NCBI RefSeq assembly: GCF_014193695.1
Contig: NZ_JACHZR010000002.1
Location: 1,041,080-1,105,079, forward strand
Direction of reading: 5' to 3'
DNA length: 64,000 nucleotides
Source: Rhizobium sp. BK316
Lineage (GTDB): Bacteria > Pseudomonadota > Alphaproteobacteria > Rhizobiales > Rhizobiaceae
The translations under genes and the position numbers were made by a program. The number at the start of each line of letters is the position of its first letter. Position 1 is the stretch's first letter. A model generated the notes under the pieces. The model was given only the letters and a program-made list of their open reading frames with translations. It did no database searches and was not told the origin of the DNA. Below, in pieces: positions 9,076 through 17,419 of the stretch.

Positions 9076-10662
9076 ATGCCTGCATCCATGACGCTTTCCA
9101 ATCTTTCGTGGTCCACGCCTGACGGCCGGCCGCTTTTTTCCAATATCGATCTGAGCTTCAACGCTGAGCGCACCGGCCTCGTCGGCCGCAACGGCGTTGG
9201 CAAGACCACGCTTTTGAAGCTGGTTGCCGGCGAGCTGCAGCCGCAGACCGGTGCCATCGCCGTATCGGGTACCATCGGCATCCTGCGCCAGAGCGTGCAG
9301 GTCGGGCCGGATGAGACCATCGCCGATCTCTTCGGCGCGACCGACGCTCTCTCCGTCCTCCGCCGTGCCGAAAGCGGCGAGGCTGACGCCGACGAACTTG
9401 CTGTCGCCGACTGGACGCTCGAAGCCCGCATCGATGCAGCCCTGGAACGATCAGGCCTTGCTGCGGCCCCGCAGACGCTGCTGGCAGCGCTGTCCGGTGG
9501 CCAGCGCACCCGCGCAGCACTCGCCGCCCTGATCTTCGAGGAGCCGGATTTCCTCATTCTCGATGAACCGACCAACAATCTGGACCGCGACGGCCGCGAG
9601 GCGATGATCTCGCTTCTCGGCAACTGGCGCCACGGCGCTCTGATCGTCAGCCACGATCGCGAACTGCTGGAAACGATGGATGCCATCGTCGAGCTGACGA
9701 CGCTTGGCGCCACGCGCTATGGCGGAAACTGGAGCGATTACCGCGCCCGCAAGGCGTTGGAACTGGCCGCCGCCGAGCACGATTTTGCCGATGCCAGGAA
9801 ACGCGTGGCGGAGGTCGCCCGCAGCACACAGGAAACGGCCGAGCGCAAGGCGCGCAAGGACAGCGCCGGCAAGAAGAAGGCCGCCAGGGGCGACATGCCG
9901 CGTATCGTTGCCGGCGGCCTGAAGCGCCAGGCGGAAAATACCAGCGGCGAGAATGCCCGCCTTGCCGAGCGCCGCCGCGCCCAGGCGCTTGCGGATGCCG
10001 AGGAGGCGCGCAAGCGTATCGAGATCCTGCAGCCGCTCTCCGTCAAGCTGCCCTCGACCGGCCTGCCGCCCGGCAGATCGGTGCTGAAGATCGATGCGGT
10101 CACCGCCGGCTACGAGGCGGGCGAACCGATCATCCGCAAACTGTCCTTCGATATCACTGGTCCCGAACGCATTGCCGTCACCGGCCCGAACGGCTCGGGC
10201 AAGACGACATTGCTGGCGCTGATTTCAGGTGATCTCCAACCATGGGAAGGAACGGTCCGCGTCCTCACCTCTTTCTCCATGCTCGACCAGCGCGTCAGCC
10301 TTCTCGATCCCGCGACGTCGATCCGTGACAATTTCCGGCGGCTGAACCCGCAATCGGATGAGAATGCCTGCCGCGCAGCACTCGCCCGGTTCATGTTCCG
10401 GGCCGATGCGGCGCTGCAGGTCGTCTCGACACTGTCGGGCGGCCAGCTTCTGCGCGCCGGCCTTGCCTGCGTTCTCGGCGGCGCAGCACCGCCGGCGCTG
10501 CTGATCCTCGATGAGCCGACCAACCACCTCGACATCGATTCCATCGCCGCCGTCGAAGCCGGCCTGAGGGCCTATGACGGGGCGCTGCTGATCGTCAGCC
10601 ACGATGAGGTGTTTCTGGAAATGGTCGGGATCACGCGCCGGTTGGCGTTGCCTGCAAGATAG
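9076..10662 (+). CDS. ABC-F family ATPase (duplicated ABC domains)
   Basis: This 528-residue protein has two ABC ATPase domains and no membrane segments. Walker A sites are GRNGVGKTT and GPNGSGKTT, signatures are LSGGQRTR and LSGGQLLR, and both Walker B regions read LDEPTNxLD. A charged lysine/arginine-rich linker (about residues 230-330) joins them. ABC-F proteins act on ribosomes in translation or antibiotic protection; the subgroup is not clear. ATG 9076 follows GGGGA by five bases; ATG 9088 is an alternative. The TAG stop is formed by the first bases of a palindromic repeat. Confidence 0.9.
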   Translation: MPASMTLSNLSWSTPDGRPLFSNIDLSFNAERTGLVGRNGVGKTTLLKLVAGELQPQTGAIAVSGTIGILRQSVQVGPDETIADLFGATDALSVLRRAESGEADADELAVADWTLEARIDAALERSGLAAAPQTLLAALSGGQRTRAALAALIFEEPDFLILDEPTNNLDRDGREAMISLLGNWRHGALIVSHDRELLETMDAIVELTTLGATRYGGNWSDYRARKALELAAAEHDFADARKRVAEVARSTQETAERKARKDSAGKKKAARGDMPRIVAGGLKRQAENTSGENARLAERRRAQALADAEEARKRIEILQPLSVKLPSTGLPPGRSVLKIDAVTAGYEAGEPIIRKLSFDITGPERIAVTGPNGSGKTTLLALISGDLQPWEGTVRVLTSFSMLDQRVSLLDPATSIRDNFRRLNPQSDENACRAALARFMFRADAALQVVSTLSGGQLLRAGLACVLGGAAPPALLILDEPTNHLDIDSIAAVEAGLRAYDGALLIVSHDEVFLEMVGITRRLALPAR

Positions 10663-10763
10663 AGCAATTCCAGCAAAAGTGCGTAGCGGTTTTGCGTCCG
10701 GAATTGCGTGAAAACTAGGATATAGAGCGCTTCCGTGATTCGAAGATAAACGGAAATGCTCTA
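10660..10763. repeat. Rhizobial palindromic repeat, copy 2, with outer inverted ends
   Basis: The outer ends TAGAGCAATTCC and GGAAATGCTCTA form an inverted repeat with one mismatch. Inside lies the same core as copy 1 at 241-291 (GCAATTCCAGCAAAA with TTTTGCGTCCGGAATTGC). The first TAG of the element is the stop codon of the preceding ABC-F gene. It also lies just after the 3' end of the minus-strand DUF2336 gene, so it may act as a terminator for both. Confidence 0.75.
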
Positions 10764-10792
10764 GTTCCGCGAAGGATATGCCGAGCTGGCGG

Positions 10793-11809
10793 TTAGCGTG
10801 CCCGGCTGACGCTCTTGAGATCACGCACCGGCGCCTGCCGGATGAAGCGGTAGGCGGGAGGCTGTGCCTGTGCGGCGGGAGCCGGCTGGGCTGCAGCCGG
10901 CGCTTCCGGATTGTAGGTGTAGCGGTCGGCGCGACGCCACGTTTCCACGCGGGCATGACATTCTTCCGGGTCCAGCGCATCGAGAACGAGGAAGGCGCGG
11001 CTGACATTGTGCGGTACTTCGGCAAGATGCGGATAGAGCTTCTCCAGCACGAAGACGGAATCGAGGAAGCCCATGCCGAGGCTCGTCAGCGTCGTGGCGA
11101 GCTGCTGTCCCGAGAGGTCGAGCATGATGCGCTCCGCAAGCCAGCGGCTGGCCGACAGGGCATCGGCTAGTGCTGTGGCGAAATGCTTGGCTTCCCGCGA
11201 GCGCGCAAAGCGCACCAGCAGCGCCTCCTGAATATCGGACAGCGAGCGCAGGCCGAGCCGGTCCTGATCATTGCGGCCGAGATGGCCGGCAAGGCTGCGG
11301 ATGCGCTCGCGCAACGCCTCTTCATTGGCAAGACGCTGTACTTCCTCCTGGTCTGCTTCCGGCGCAGCAGGCATCGGCGAAAGCGGCATGGCGGGCTGCT
11401 CGACAGGTGCGGCGGCGGACGGACGCGGTTCGGCCTGGCGCAGTGCCACTAGCGCATCGATGACATCAGGCGACAGGGCATCGCGGCTGACGATCGCCTT
11501 CACATGCGCAGCACCATGGGTGCGGGCAATCGTGATCAGCGTGTCGTCATCGATTGCCTTGGAGGAGGTGAGGAAGGGGGCTGCGACCTCGATCGGCTGA
11601 TTGCCGATGAAGAGCGCAACGGCTGCCGGCATGTTCTCGCATTGGGAAAGGGCTGCAACGGCCTGCCGCCTCGCTTCTTCGGAGGAGGCCTGGAAAAGCG
11701 GCATGAAGAGTTCGGCAAACTGGCGCAGTTCGGAGCGTGTCGGATGTGACAGGTTCTCGAAACTGCTGACAGTCGCCATCAACACCACGTCCTTCTTCCT
11801 GATGGCCAT
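10793..11809 (-). CDS. DUF2336 alpha-helical protein
   Basis: The product is 338 residues from MAIRKKDVVLMATVSSF; a start at 11779 (MATVSSFENL) is equally possible. It is predicted all-helical, with HEAT-like segments (SHPTRSELRQFAELFMPLFQ, ALSQCENMPAAVALFI), a proline/alanine linker near the middle and a low-complexity proline/alanine tail. It matches the DUF2336 family of alphaproteobacteria. Some DUF2336 proteins have been tied to regulation, but no role can be assigned here. It converges on the ABC-F gene with a repeat element between them. Confidence 0.8.
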   Translation of the reverse strand: MAIRKKDVVLMATVSSFENLSHPTRSELRQFAELFMPLFQASSEEARRQAVAALSQCENMPAAVALFIGNQPIEVAAPFLTSSKAIDDDTLITIARTHGAAHVKAIVSRDALSPDVIDALVALRQAEPRPSAAAPVEQPAMPLSPMPAAPEADQEEVQRLANEEALRERIRSLAGHLGRNDQDRLGLRSLSDIQEALLVRFARSREAKHFATALADALSASRWLAERIMLDLSGQQLATTLTSLGMGFLDSVFVLEKLYPHLAEVPHNVSRAFLVLDALDPEECHARVETWRRADRYTYNPEAPAAAQPAPAAQAQPPAYRFIRQAPVRDLKSVSRAR

Positions 11810-12035
11810 GGGGCCTTCTAGGTCTCGAAACCGGTCACGCACAAGAACACCCTGAAAACGCAGAACAAGCGGGAAACCGTGGGCCGACAAGCGCTGGCGG
11901 GACGCACGTCGGACCATATGGTTATGAACAAATCCTACACCGGCACGGTTAATGCATGCTGAAGATTCTATTAAAATGCAACAGAAATATACACGTTTCG
12001 CGTGTTGCAATTTGATGAGTCAGCAAAATAAAATC

Positions 12036-12059
12036 AATCGCCCCGGACGTGGGGCGATT
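12036..12059 (-). terminator. Rho-independent terminator of the 68-residue protein gene
   Basis: AATCGCCCC (12036-12044) and GGGGCGATT (12051-12059) form a perfect 9-bp stem with a six-base loop. Read on the minus strand, a T-rich tract follows. It lies 41 bases after the stop at 12100. Confidence 0.8.
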
Positions 12060-12099
12060 TCCAGTTTTTAAACGTGTGGATAAATAGCCGGCAAATAAT

Positions 12100-12306
12100 C
12101 TAGCGGCTCTTGCGGCCTCTAAGTGCCGACAGCAGTTTGTCGTGATTGTCATGACCCGAGTGGTAAAGGTCGAGTGCCGTCGAAGCAGCCAACTGCGCTT
12201 CGACGCTTCTGATGTCGATATGCTTTTCCGCGCACCAGGCATCCAGCGCACCGCGCAGCACGTCCAAATCTTCTGAAGTGAATGCGGAGTTATACAGAAA
12301 GGGCAT
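12100..12306 (-). CDS. Small hypothetical protein (68 aa)
   Basis: The start MPFLYNSAFTSEDLDVLRG at 12306 follows GGAG at a good distance and is preferred to longer forms, whose arginine-rich extension looks non-coding. The protein is soluble, acidic to neutral and probably helical. I recall similar short proteins in Rhizobium genomes (FTSEDLDVLRGALDAWC) but know no function for them. Its own terminator at 12036-12059 supports a real transcript. Confidence 0.65.
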   Translation of the reverse strand: MPFLYNSAFTSEDLDVLRGALDAWCAEKHIDIRSVEAQLAASTALDLYHSGHDNHDKLLSALRGRKSR

Positions 12307-12848
12307 GGGTTGCTCTCCGTATGACAGCAAGAGCACGTATAATCTCCCAAGCGGCCATCGCCTTAGAACTTTTGGCCGACGAGGGCAGAATACACCCGCC
12401 GACCCCCACCGCAATTAATATTTTCGTGACGCATATTTGCAACACCTCCGGCGCAGTTGCCGCTTCAGCGGCGAAGAGCCGTTAACTATATGAATTGTTT
12501 CTAATTTTATCGACCGGTTTTCAGCCTGTCTTTTCTTTTCCTCGACTGAAACCAAACAACCATTCTGCGCGTTATCTCACTGCCAAGCAGACTGCCTAAA
12601 GCAGTGGCTGAATATTAGTAATCTGTTAACGGTCGTGTGTCTCAATTCGGACAGGAACGACGCGATTTGGGAATATGGATCGTGGAAGCTCCGCAGCATC
12701 ACGGTATTTCGATCAAGTGCCGTGAGAAAGGCGCGAATGCCCTCGGTCCGGTTCATCCGGCGCTTGAGGACGCGCTGGCCCGCGGCATGGCGGGCAGGGT
12801 GAAATCCATCGCAAGTTCATCCGTCTCGGGCAGTGCATGGAGACGAGA
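12307..12848. other. Long intergenic region with no confident gene
   Basis: This stretch of about 540 bases separates two small divergent genes. It is AT-richer than its surroundings in 12480-12640. A weak plus-strand reading frame from a GTG at 12637 to 12861 exists, but it lacks a ribosome site and family features. The CtrA-like box at 12615-12630 is the only signal I can point to. Confidence 0.5.
12615..12630 (+). promoter_or_regulatory. CtrA-like box
   Basis: TTAG-N7-TTAAC differs at one base from the CtrA consensus TTAA-N7-TTAAC. It lies about 220 bases upstream of the small plus-strand gene at 12849, so its target is uncertain. Confidence 0.35.
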
Positions 12849-13019
12849 ATGGCAATTGTAGTCGCATTGGCGGACCGGTTGCGTGAGGCGCCGCGCCGCA
12901 CGGGCAAGGAGCCCCGTGAAGCAAAAATCCTCTGGTTCACCGGCGTCCGTTACGAGCGGATCGTCGAAACCCCTGACAAGAAACCGGCGCATCCCGCGCC
13001 GCGCGTCAAGAACAAGTAA
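12849..13019 (+). CDS. Small hypothetical protein (56 aa)
   Basis: The start MAIVVALADRLREAPRR at 12849 has GGAG about six bases upstream. An ATG at 12837 gives a four-residue extension. The protein is basic, with a hydrophobic first turn, a tryptophan in AKILWFTGVRYERIVE and a lysine/proline-rich tail. No family is recognised. The composition is plausible for a real small protein, but support is limited to frame and ribosome site. Confidence 0.5.
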   Translation: MAIVVALADRLREAPRRTGKEPREAKILWFTGVRYERIVETPDKKPAHPAPRVKNK

Positions 13020-13169
13020 ATCACGGAAACAACTTTAAGGCGTGTTGTTACGATCTTTCAGATCCGCTTGCCACGCTTTAGGCCTTTGTTTTACGCATGT
13101 CGTTATCGCAAAATCGCTGCACACTTTTGCGCGACATGCTTTAGTGGGTCCAGCGGACCTGCCGCACTT

Positions 13170-13530
13170 TTCATCGACCGTGGCGGCGGCTTCGGAGGTG
13201 GCGGCTTTGGTGGCGACGGTTTTGGCGGCCGCGATTTCGGCGGTGGAGACTTTGGTGGTCGCGATTTTGGCCGGGAGACTTCACCGGGAGCTATGCGCGT
13301 GTCGGGAACGAGCATGTGTACCACGACGACCGGACAGGAAATACCTACGCCTGGCACAGCGGCAACTACTGGCATGCCAGTCTACCATGGTGCCTGGTAT
13401 GCCGGTACGCCGGCAGTGGCCGCCGGACTGGCTATTGGAACTGCGGCGCGGTCTTATGGATACCCCAACTACTACAACGGCCGCTACGACCAGTGCGGCT
13501 ACTATCCGTATCCCGCCACGCTAGCGCGAT
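13170..13530 (+). pseudogene. Frameshifted glycine-rich protein remnant
   Basis: One frame encodes a run of GGFGG/GRDFGG repeats to about 13280. The sequence then makes sense in another frame (DFTGSYARVGNEHVYHDD, TGNTYAWHSGNYWHA; 13280-13375) and afterwards in the first frame again (MPVYHGAWYAGTP, GYPNYYNGRYD). Two compensating shifts, near 13278 and 13375, would restore one glycine/tyrosine-rich, probably exported protein. No good start codon or signal peptide is clear. A sequencing or assembly error is an alternative explanation. Confidence 0.45.
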
Positions 13531-13673
13531 GGCGGTTCAGATATCCGTCGTGCGCAGATGTTTTCTCGGGGCGGGAATCGTCATTCTTCCCCATGATAGG
13601 AGCGTTCCGGTGCGGGCGCGCTCCTTGACGGCGATACGGTAATTATGGTGCCATCGACGCGGTTGCGGGACAG

Positions 13674-13695
13674 CCTGTTGCCGACTGGCAACAGG
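13674..13695. terminator. Perfect hairpin, possible terminator
   Basis: CCTGTTGCC (13674-13682) pairs perfectly with GGCAACAGG (13687-13695) across four bases. No T run follows on either strand, so it may instead be a regulatory hairpin upstream of the gene at 13800. Confidence 0.4.
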
Positions 13696-13799
13696 CATCG
13701 AGGACTTTGGTTGCGTAGCCGCATTATTCAACCTACGAAGCAACGGAGATGCTATATTAGCGATGGCGAAAGCTTGGGCGTTGCCTAGGGGGACAATTG

Positions 13800-14669
13800 A
13801 TGATGCGCAATGCGATTCGAGTGGCGGTTCCCGCAGCCGCGCTGGCGTTCCACGTTTCGACAGCCTGTGCTCAAGAGGATTTACGCGAGGCTGCACAAAA
13901 CCCGATAGCCAATATGATCAGCCTACCGTTTCAGAATGAAACCAACTTTGGCCTCGGCAACACCGACAACACTCAGAACGTTCTTAATATTCAGCCGGTT
14001 TTTCCGGTTCGCCTCAATGATGACTGGAATCTGATCATTCGCCCGATCCTGCCAGTAATCTACCAGGAGCCCTTCCTCGCCGGAGAGGAGCTTCAGGAAG
14101 CTGAGAGGGTATTTGGCGATGACATTGGCAATAGCCACTTTGGTCTTGGAGACCTCACACCGGAATTCTTCTTTTCGCCGAGCAAGCCCGTGGAGTTGGC
14201 TCCGGATGTAAGCTTGGTTTGGGGCGCTGGGCCGGTCTTTCAAATCCCGACTGCCACCAACAATCTCCTTGGAACGGGAAAGTGGTCGGCCGGCCCTGGA
14301 TTCGTCACCTTCTTGAGTGTCAAGCCACTCAAAATAACGACGGGCTTTCTGGCCATAAATCTGTGGTCTTTTGCGGGAGACGACGACCGTTCCGACGTCA
14401 ATGCCCTGACGTTCCAGCCGTTTCTGAATTACAACCTCGCTAACGGCTGGTACCTGACGACGAGCCCCGTCATCACCGCCAACTGGGAGGCCGCTGGGGA
14501 CAATCGCTGGACTGTCCCGGCCGGCGGCGGCATCGGACGCATCTTCGAGATAGGTCATCAGCCGGTCAATGCGCAGGTATCCGCCTATTACAACATAGTT
14601 AAGCCGGATGACACCGGCCCTGATTGGCAGTTGCGCGCACAGTTGACGTTCCTCTTTCCGACCCGTTGA
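13800..14669 (+). CDS. Exported outer-membrane beta-barrel-like protein (transporter/neuromedin U-like)
   Basis: The 289-residue product has a signal peptide (residues 1-25, cleavage near STACAQED). Many alternating beta strands with aromatic ends follow (NLIIRPILPVIYQ, GWYLTTSPVITANW), and it ends in LRAQLTFLFPTR as outer-membrane barrels do. It resembles alphaproteobacterial proteins labelled neuromedin U or transporter, for which no transport role is proven. The start at 13800 follows AGGGGGA; a TTG three bases upstream is unlikely. Confidence 0.75.
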   Translation: MMRNAIRVAVPAAALAFHVSTACAQEDLREAAQNPIANMISLPFQNETNFGLGNTDNTQNVLNIQPVFPVRLNDDWNLIIRPILPVIYQEPFLAGEELQEAERVFGDDIGNSHFGLGDLTPEFFFSPSKPVELAPDVSLVWGAGPVFQIPTATNNLLGTGKWSAGPGFVTFLSVKPLKITTGFLAINLWSFAGDDDRSDVNALTFQPFLNYNLANGWYLTTSPVITANWEAAGDNRWTVPAGGGIGRIFEIGHQPVNAQVSAYYNIVKPDDTGPDWQLRAQLTFLFPTR

Positions 14670-14860
14670 GCGGCAGGGGCCAAGCGATCGGGCAGTCTTT
14701 GAAGGTACTCTCTGAAAGCGGCTTCACTCCGCTGGTCTTATTGATGCGTAGGATCGTCGCTCCGCTGAGGGGCCGATATCGTTCTGCGTCCTGATAGCCC
14801 TGCCACAGGCCATTCGCTAAGTTTATAGCCTTTGTGCGTGAAATTGGAGGCAAAGCGGTC

Positions 14861-15511
14861 ATGCAACAGGTTTTGACATTGTTTGTCAGTACTTTTTCTA
14901 CATTGTTGGCGATCATAAACCCGCTGGAAGCATTACCTGTATTTATTAATCTACTGAAAGGTGAGAGTTCGGAACAGCATCGAGACATTGCACGCCGCTC
15001 ATGTATATACGCGGCTCTCCTCATGTTCTTCTTCCTTATTTTTGGTACATTTATACTTAGAGTATTTGGGATCTCCTTGAGCATGGTTCGTGTCGTCGGC
15101 GGGATCATTCTGCTCCGGATAGGCTTTCAGTTGTTTTCGGGCTCTCCTCCGGGCGGATCGACAACGGCAGCCGAAGGGCAAAACGGCGATATCGCTTTTG
15201 TGCCGCTCGCCATGCCGATTATGTTCGGCCCCGGTGCAATCGCAACCATCATTGGCATGACGTCGCTTGTAAAAGGCTCCCGGCTTGAACTGGCCTCGTT
15301 TCTCGCCATCGGGGGGGCTATCCTGGCGACAATGCTGGTGACATACCTGTGCCTGGCTTATGCCGAAAAGGTCATCGGCCGAGTAGGCCCTATGGGGATT
15401 GATGCGGTTACTCGGATCGTCGGTTTCTTCGTCGCGACGATGGGCGGGGGGCTCATTTTCCATGGCATCGTAGAAGCTCTTCAAGAGTACGGAGTGATCG
15501 GCCTGCATTGA
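14861..15511 (+). CDS. MarC-family integral membrane protein
   Basis: This 216-residue protein has six predicted membrane helices. Family hallmarks include INPLEALPVFINLL near the N-terminus, VVGGIILLRIGFQLF and FVPLAMPIMFGPGAIATIIG. MarC proteins were once linked to multiple antibiotic resistance, but that role is not supported, and the transported substrate is unknown. ATG 14861 has GGAGG ten bases upstream. Base composition is slightly less GC-rich than in its neighbours, and it stands alone. Confidence 0.9.
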   Translation: MQQVLTLFVSTFSTLLAIINPLEALPVFINLLKGESSEQHRDIARRSCIYAALLMFFFLIFGTFILRVFGISLSMVRVVGGIILLRIGFQLFSGSPPGGSTTAAEGQNGDIAFVPLAMPIMFGPGAIATIIGMTSLVKGSRLELASFLAIGGAILATMLVTYLCLAYAEKVIGRVGPMGIDAVTRIVGFFVATMGGGLIFHGIVEALQEYGVIGLH

Positions 15512-15780
15512 TGCCGCGCAATGTCCGATTGACACGCACCACCAGGCCTGCCTCATCGTAAGCGCGCGCAGCTGCCTATGCCGCCGACCGCTTCTGTGAA
15601 GGGTTTCGGATGCCGGCTCTCCAAGTCTTGGGCTGGCCCGGGTCGGCGTCCGAAGGCCTCCAGGGAAAGAACCCGCGGGATGGAAAGCGCGGTTCCCGGT
15701 CTATGGGGATTTTTCGTTTTCGTTGGGTGCTGCCAACCTTCGTTCAAACTTGGCGGCGGTGCGACTTACCGCCGGTGCGC
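15512..15780. other. Intergenic stretch without recognisable gene
   Basis: No reading frame here has a ribosome site, a family motif or a continuation. Together with the VOC pseudogene that follows, it looks like decaying sequence. A further 170 bases (15991-16161) are also empty. Confidence 0.5.
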
Positions 15781-15990
15781 TCAGTTGAGTTCTTGCGCGA
15801 GGCCGATGAGACGTCCTTCAGGCCCGCGGATGTAGGAGAGCCGATAGGTGTCCCGAATACTGAACGACCTCGCCCACGAGCTGCGCCCGTCGTCGCGCAG
15901 CCGGAGGTAACCAAAGGCATTCATTGGGGCGTTCCTGTGATCCGCGACGACAGCGGGCCTGATGAAGCGGGAGAGGTCGGTTCCGGCTGA
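15781..15990 (-). pseudogene. Decayed VOC (glyoxalase/bleomycin-resistance-like) gene fragment
   Basis: Read on the minus strand, the pieces follow the end of a VOC protein: GTDLSRFIRPAVVADHRNAP, then MNAFGYLR. A block usually ending in GAxLVGEVVQY then appears in a shifted frame (AQLVGEVVQY), and the first frame resumes with DTYRLSYIRGPEGRLIGLAQ to a TGA at 15781. About 20 family residues after GYLR are missing, and a frameshift lies near 15845. No intact upstream half is present. It is probably non-functional. Confidence 0.6.
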
Positions 15991-16161
15991 GGGCGAAATG
16001 ACACTCTAAGGTTATTTCCAGACGCTGCATTTAGGCCGAAACGCCCATCGACGCTTGCGACGAATCAAACGGCTGTCTAATCTCCGGTTTACAGGCTTGG
16101 CCCACGCCTCCCCCCTCCTTTCGGGGATGTGGCTTTTACTTCGCGATTTCAATTGAAACAC

Positions 16162-16710
16162 CTAGCGGGCGTCGAGTTCGTCGCAGCCCGCTTCTGTCAG
16201 GAAGGCTCGCGCAGCTTCGTCGAAGCTTGCCTGCGGCGCCAGCGTGCGCAGCACGGCGTAGCCCTCGGAATGCGCCATCTCCACCAGGATCGTCTGCTGT
16301 AATTCCTGTGGCAGGTTCTTGCGCAGATCGGTCAGTTGGATCGGGCTGGCTGTGATCACGTCAAGCGCGCCGCCGACGGAGGTGCGGTCATTCATGCTGA
16401 AGACCTCGTTGGAGGCGCTGTCGTAGATCGCGATCGACCAGAAGGGCACATTGCCCTTGGCGGTGAAATGCACCGGTGCCTCGCTCACATCGAAGGAGCA
16501 GACGGCGGTGCGCACGAAGGGATCGCCGTTGGCGAGCCCGGCCTCGTCATAGCGGTTGGTCAGCAGGTAGAAATTGTTCGGATCGCCTTCCGCCTCCACG
16601 CGCGTCGCCGCATCGCGGCCGGTAAAGTGCGGCAGCGCGAGAATGATGACGAGATGCAGAAGTGCTGCGCCGAAAAGCCCGGTTATGACGGCGAAGAACA
16701 CCCTAAGCAT
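16162..16710 (-). CDS. DUF1254-domain membrane-anchored protein
   Basis: This 182-residue protein has an N-terminal membrane anchor (about residues 5-28) and a periplasmic part with the DUF1254-like pattern NNFYLLTNRYDEAG and FWSIAIYDSASNEVFSMNDR. It overlaps the upstream DUF1214 gene by eight bases, which indicates coupled translation. DUF1254 and DUF1214 often occur together, in one chain or as neighbours; their biochemical role is not established. The operon may begin at the penicillin-binding protein gene upstream. Confidence 0.8.
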   Translation of the reverse strand: MLRVFFAVITGLFGAALLHLVIILALPHFTGRDAATRVEAEGDPNNFYLLTNRYDEAGLANGDPFVRTAVCSFDVSEAPVHFTAKGNVPFWSIAIYDSASNEVFSMNDRTSVGGALDVITASPIQLTDLRKNLPQELQQTILVEMAHSEGYAVLRTLAPQASFDEAARAFLTEAGCDELDAR

Positions 16711-17290
16711 TGCCGCACCCGATCTTGGTGAGCTTCGGCATCGAAAGGTCGATCACGCCGGAACTGCCGGCCGTCGGCGTGTCGAACAGGGTCAACACCA
16801 GCCGGAACGTGCCGGCCTGTGGCAGTGCCAGCCAGTTGCCGGGCACAGCACGGGTTGCAATGTCGATGGTGAAGCTGCTGTCCGGCCGGCGCAGCACGGT
16901 CCATGAATTCAGCGCGGCCGGCAGGCCTGGCTGCAGCGAGGCCGGATTGCCGGCATTGTCGGCAGTAAACAGCGTCCAAAGGCGCGCCGGCGGCGTCTGA
17001 CCGATGATGCGGTAATGGCAGGCGGCATTGAGCCGCGCCCCGTCGTCATCCACAGCCGCGGTAAAGGTCAGGCCTTCGGCGCTGCCGTAGAGCAGCTTGC
17101 CGGCACGCGCCCGATGCGACTTCGCATAGGGGTCCGCATCGACAGTCTGCAACTCCGGAAAAGCCTCCCAGGCGCCGAGCCTGATCGCTCCGAACCCCTG
17201 CGTTGCATCCAGCGCGTAAAGCGAAATCATGATACCGCCGCCGAAGGCGACGATCAGCGTGATCAGGATGAAAAGGGGAAACCGAAACAC
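16703..17290 (-). CDS. DUF1214-domain exported protein
   Basis: This 195-residue protein has a signal anchor (residues 5-26, FILITLIVAFGGGIMISLYAL). The periplasmic domain shows DUF1214 features: RLWTLFTADNAGN, SWTVLRRPDSSFTIDI and NWLALPQAGTFRLVLTLFDT. It pairs with the DUF1254 gene just downstream (8-base overlap) and lies 130 bases after the penicillin-binding protein gene on the same strand. A role in the envelope is inferred from position and export only. Confidence 0.82.
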   Translation of the reverse strand: MFRFPLFILITLIVAFGGGIMISLYALDATQGFGAIRLGAWEAFPELQTVDADPYAKSHRARAGKLLYGSAEGLTFTAAVDDDGARLNAACHYRIIGQTPPARLWTLFTADNAGNPASLQPGLPAALNSWTVLRRPDSSFTIDIATRAVPGNWLALPQAGTFRLVLTLFDTPTAGSSGVIDLSMPKLTKIGCGNA

Positions 17291-17419
17291 CTTGCGCCCT
17301 TGAAGATCAAATCAGTTGAAAGGGTTACCACTGATTCTGGCAGGGTGGAATGCCATGGGGCGATGTGTCCCCCATGTCTTGGCAAACCAGCTATGCCGGT
17401 TTGCCAAAATAAGAAAGCA

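Noticed and set aside
12637..12861. GTG-started 74-residue plus-strand reading frame
   Set aside because: No ribosome site, overlaps the better supported frame at 12849, and the composition is unconvincing.
13103..13375. Proline/serine repeat protein on the minus strand
   Set aside because: It is the complement of the glycine-repeat region; repeat codons give open frames on both strands.
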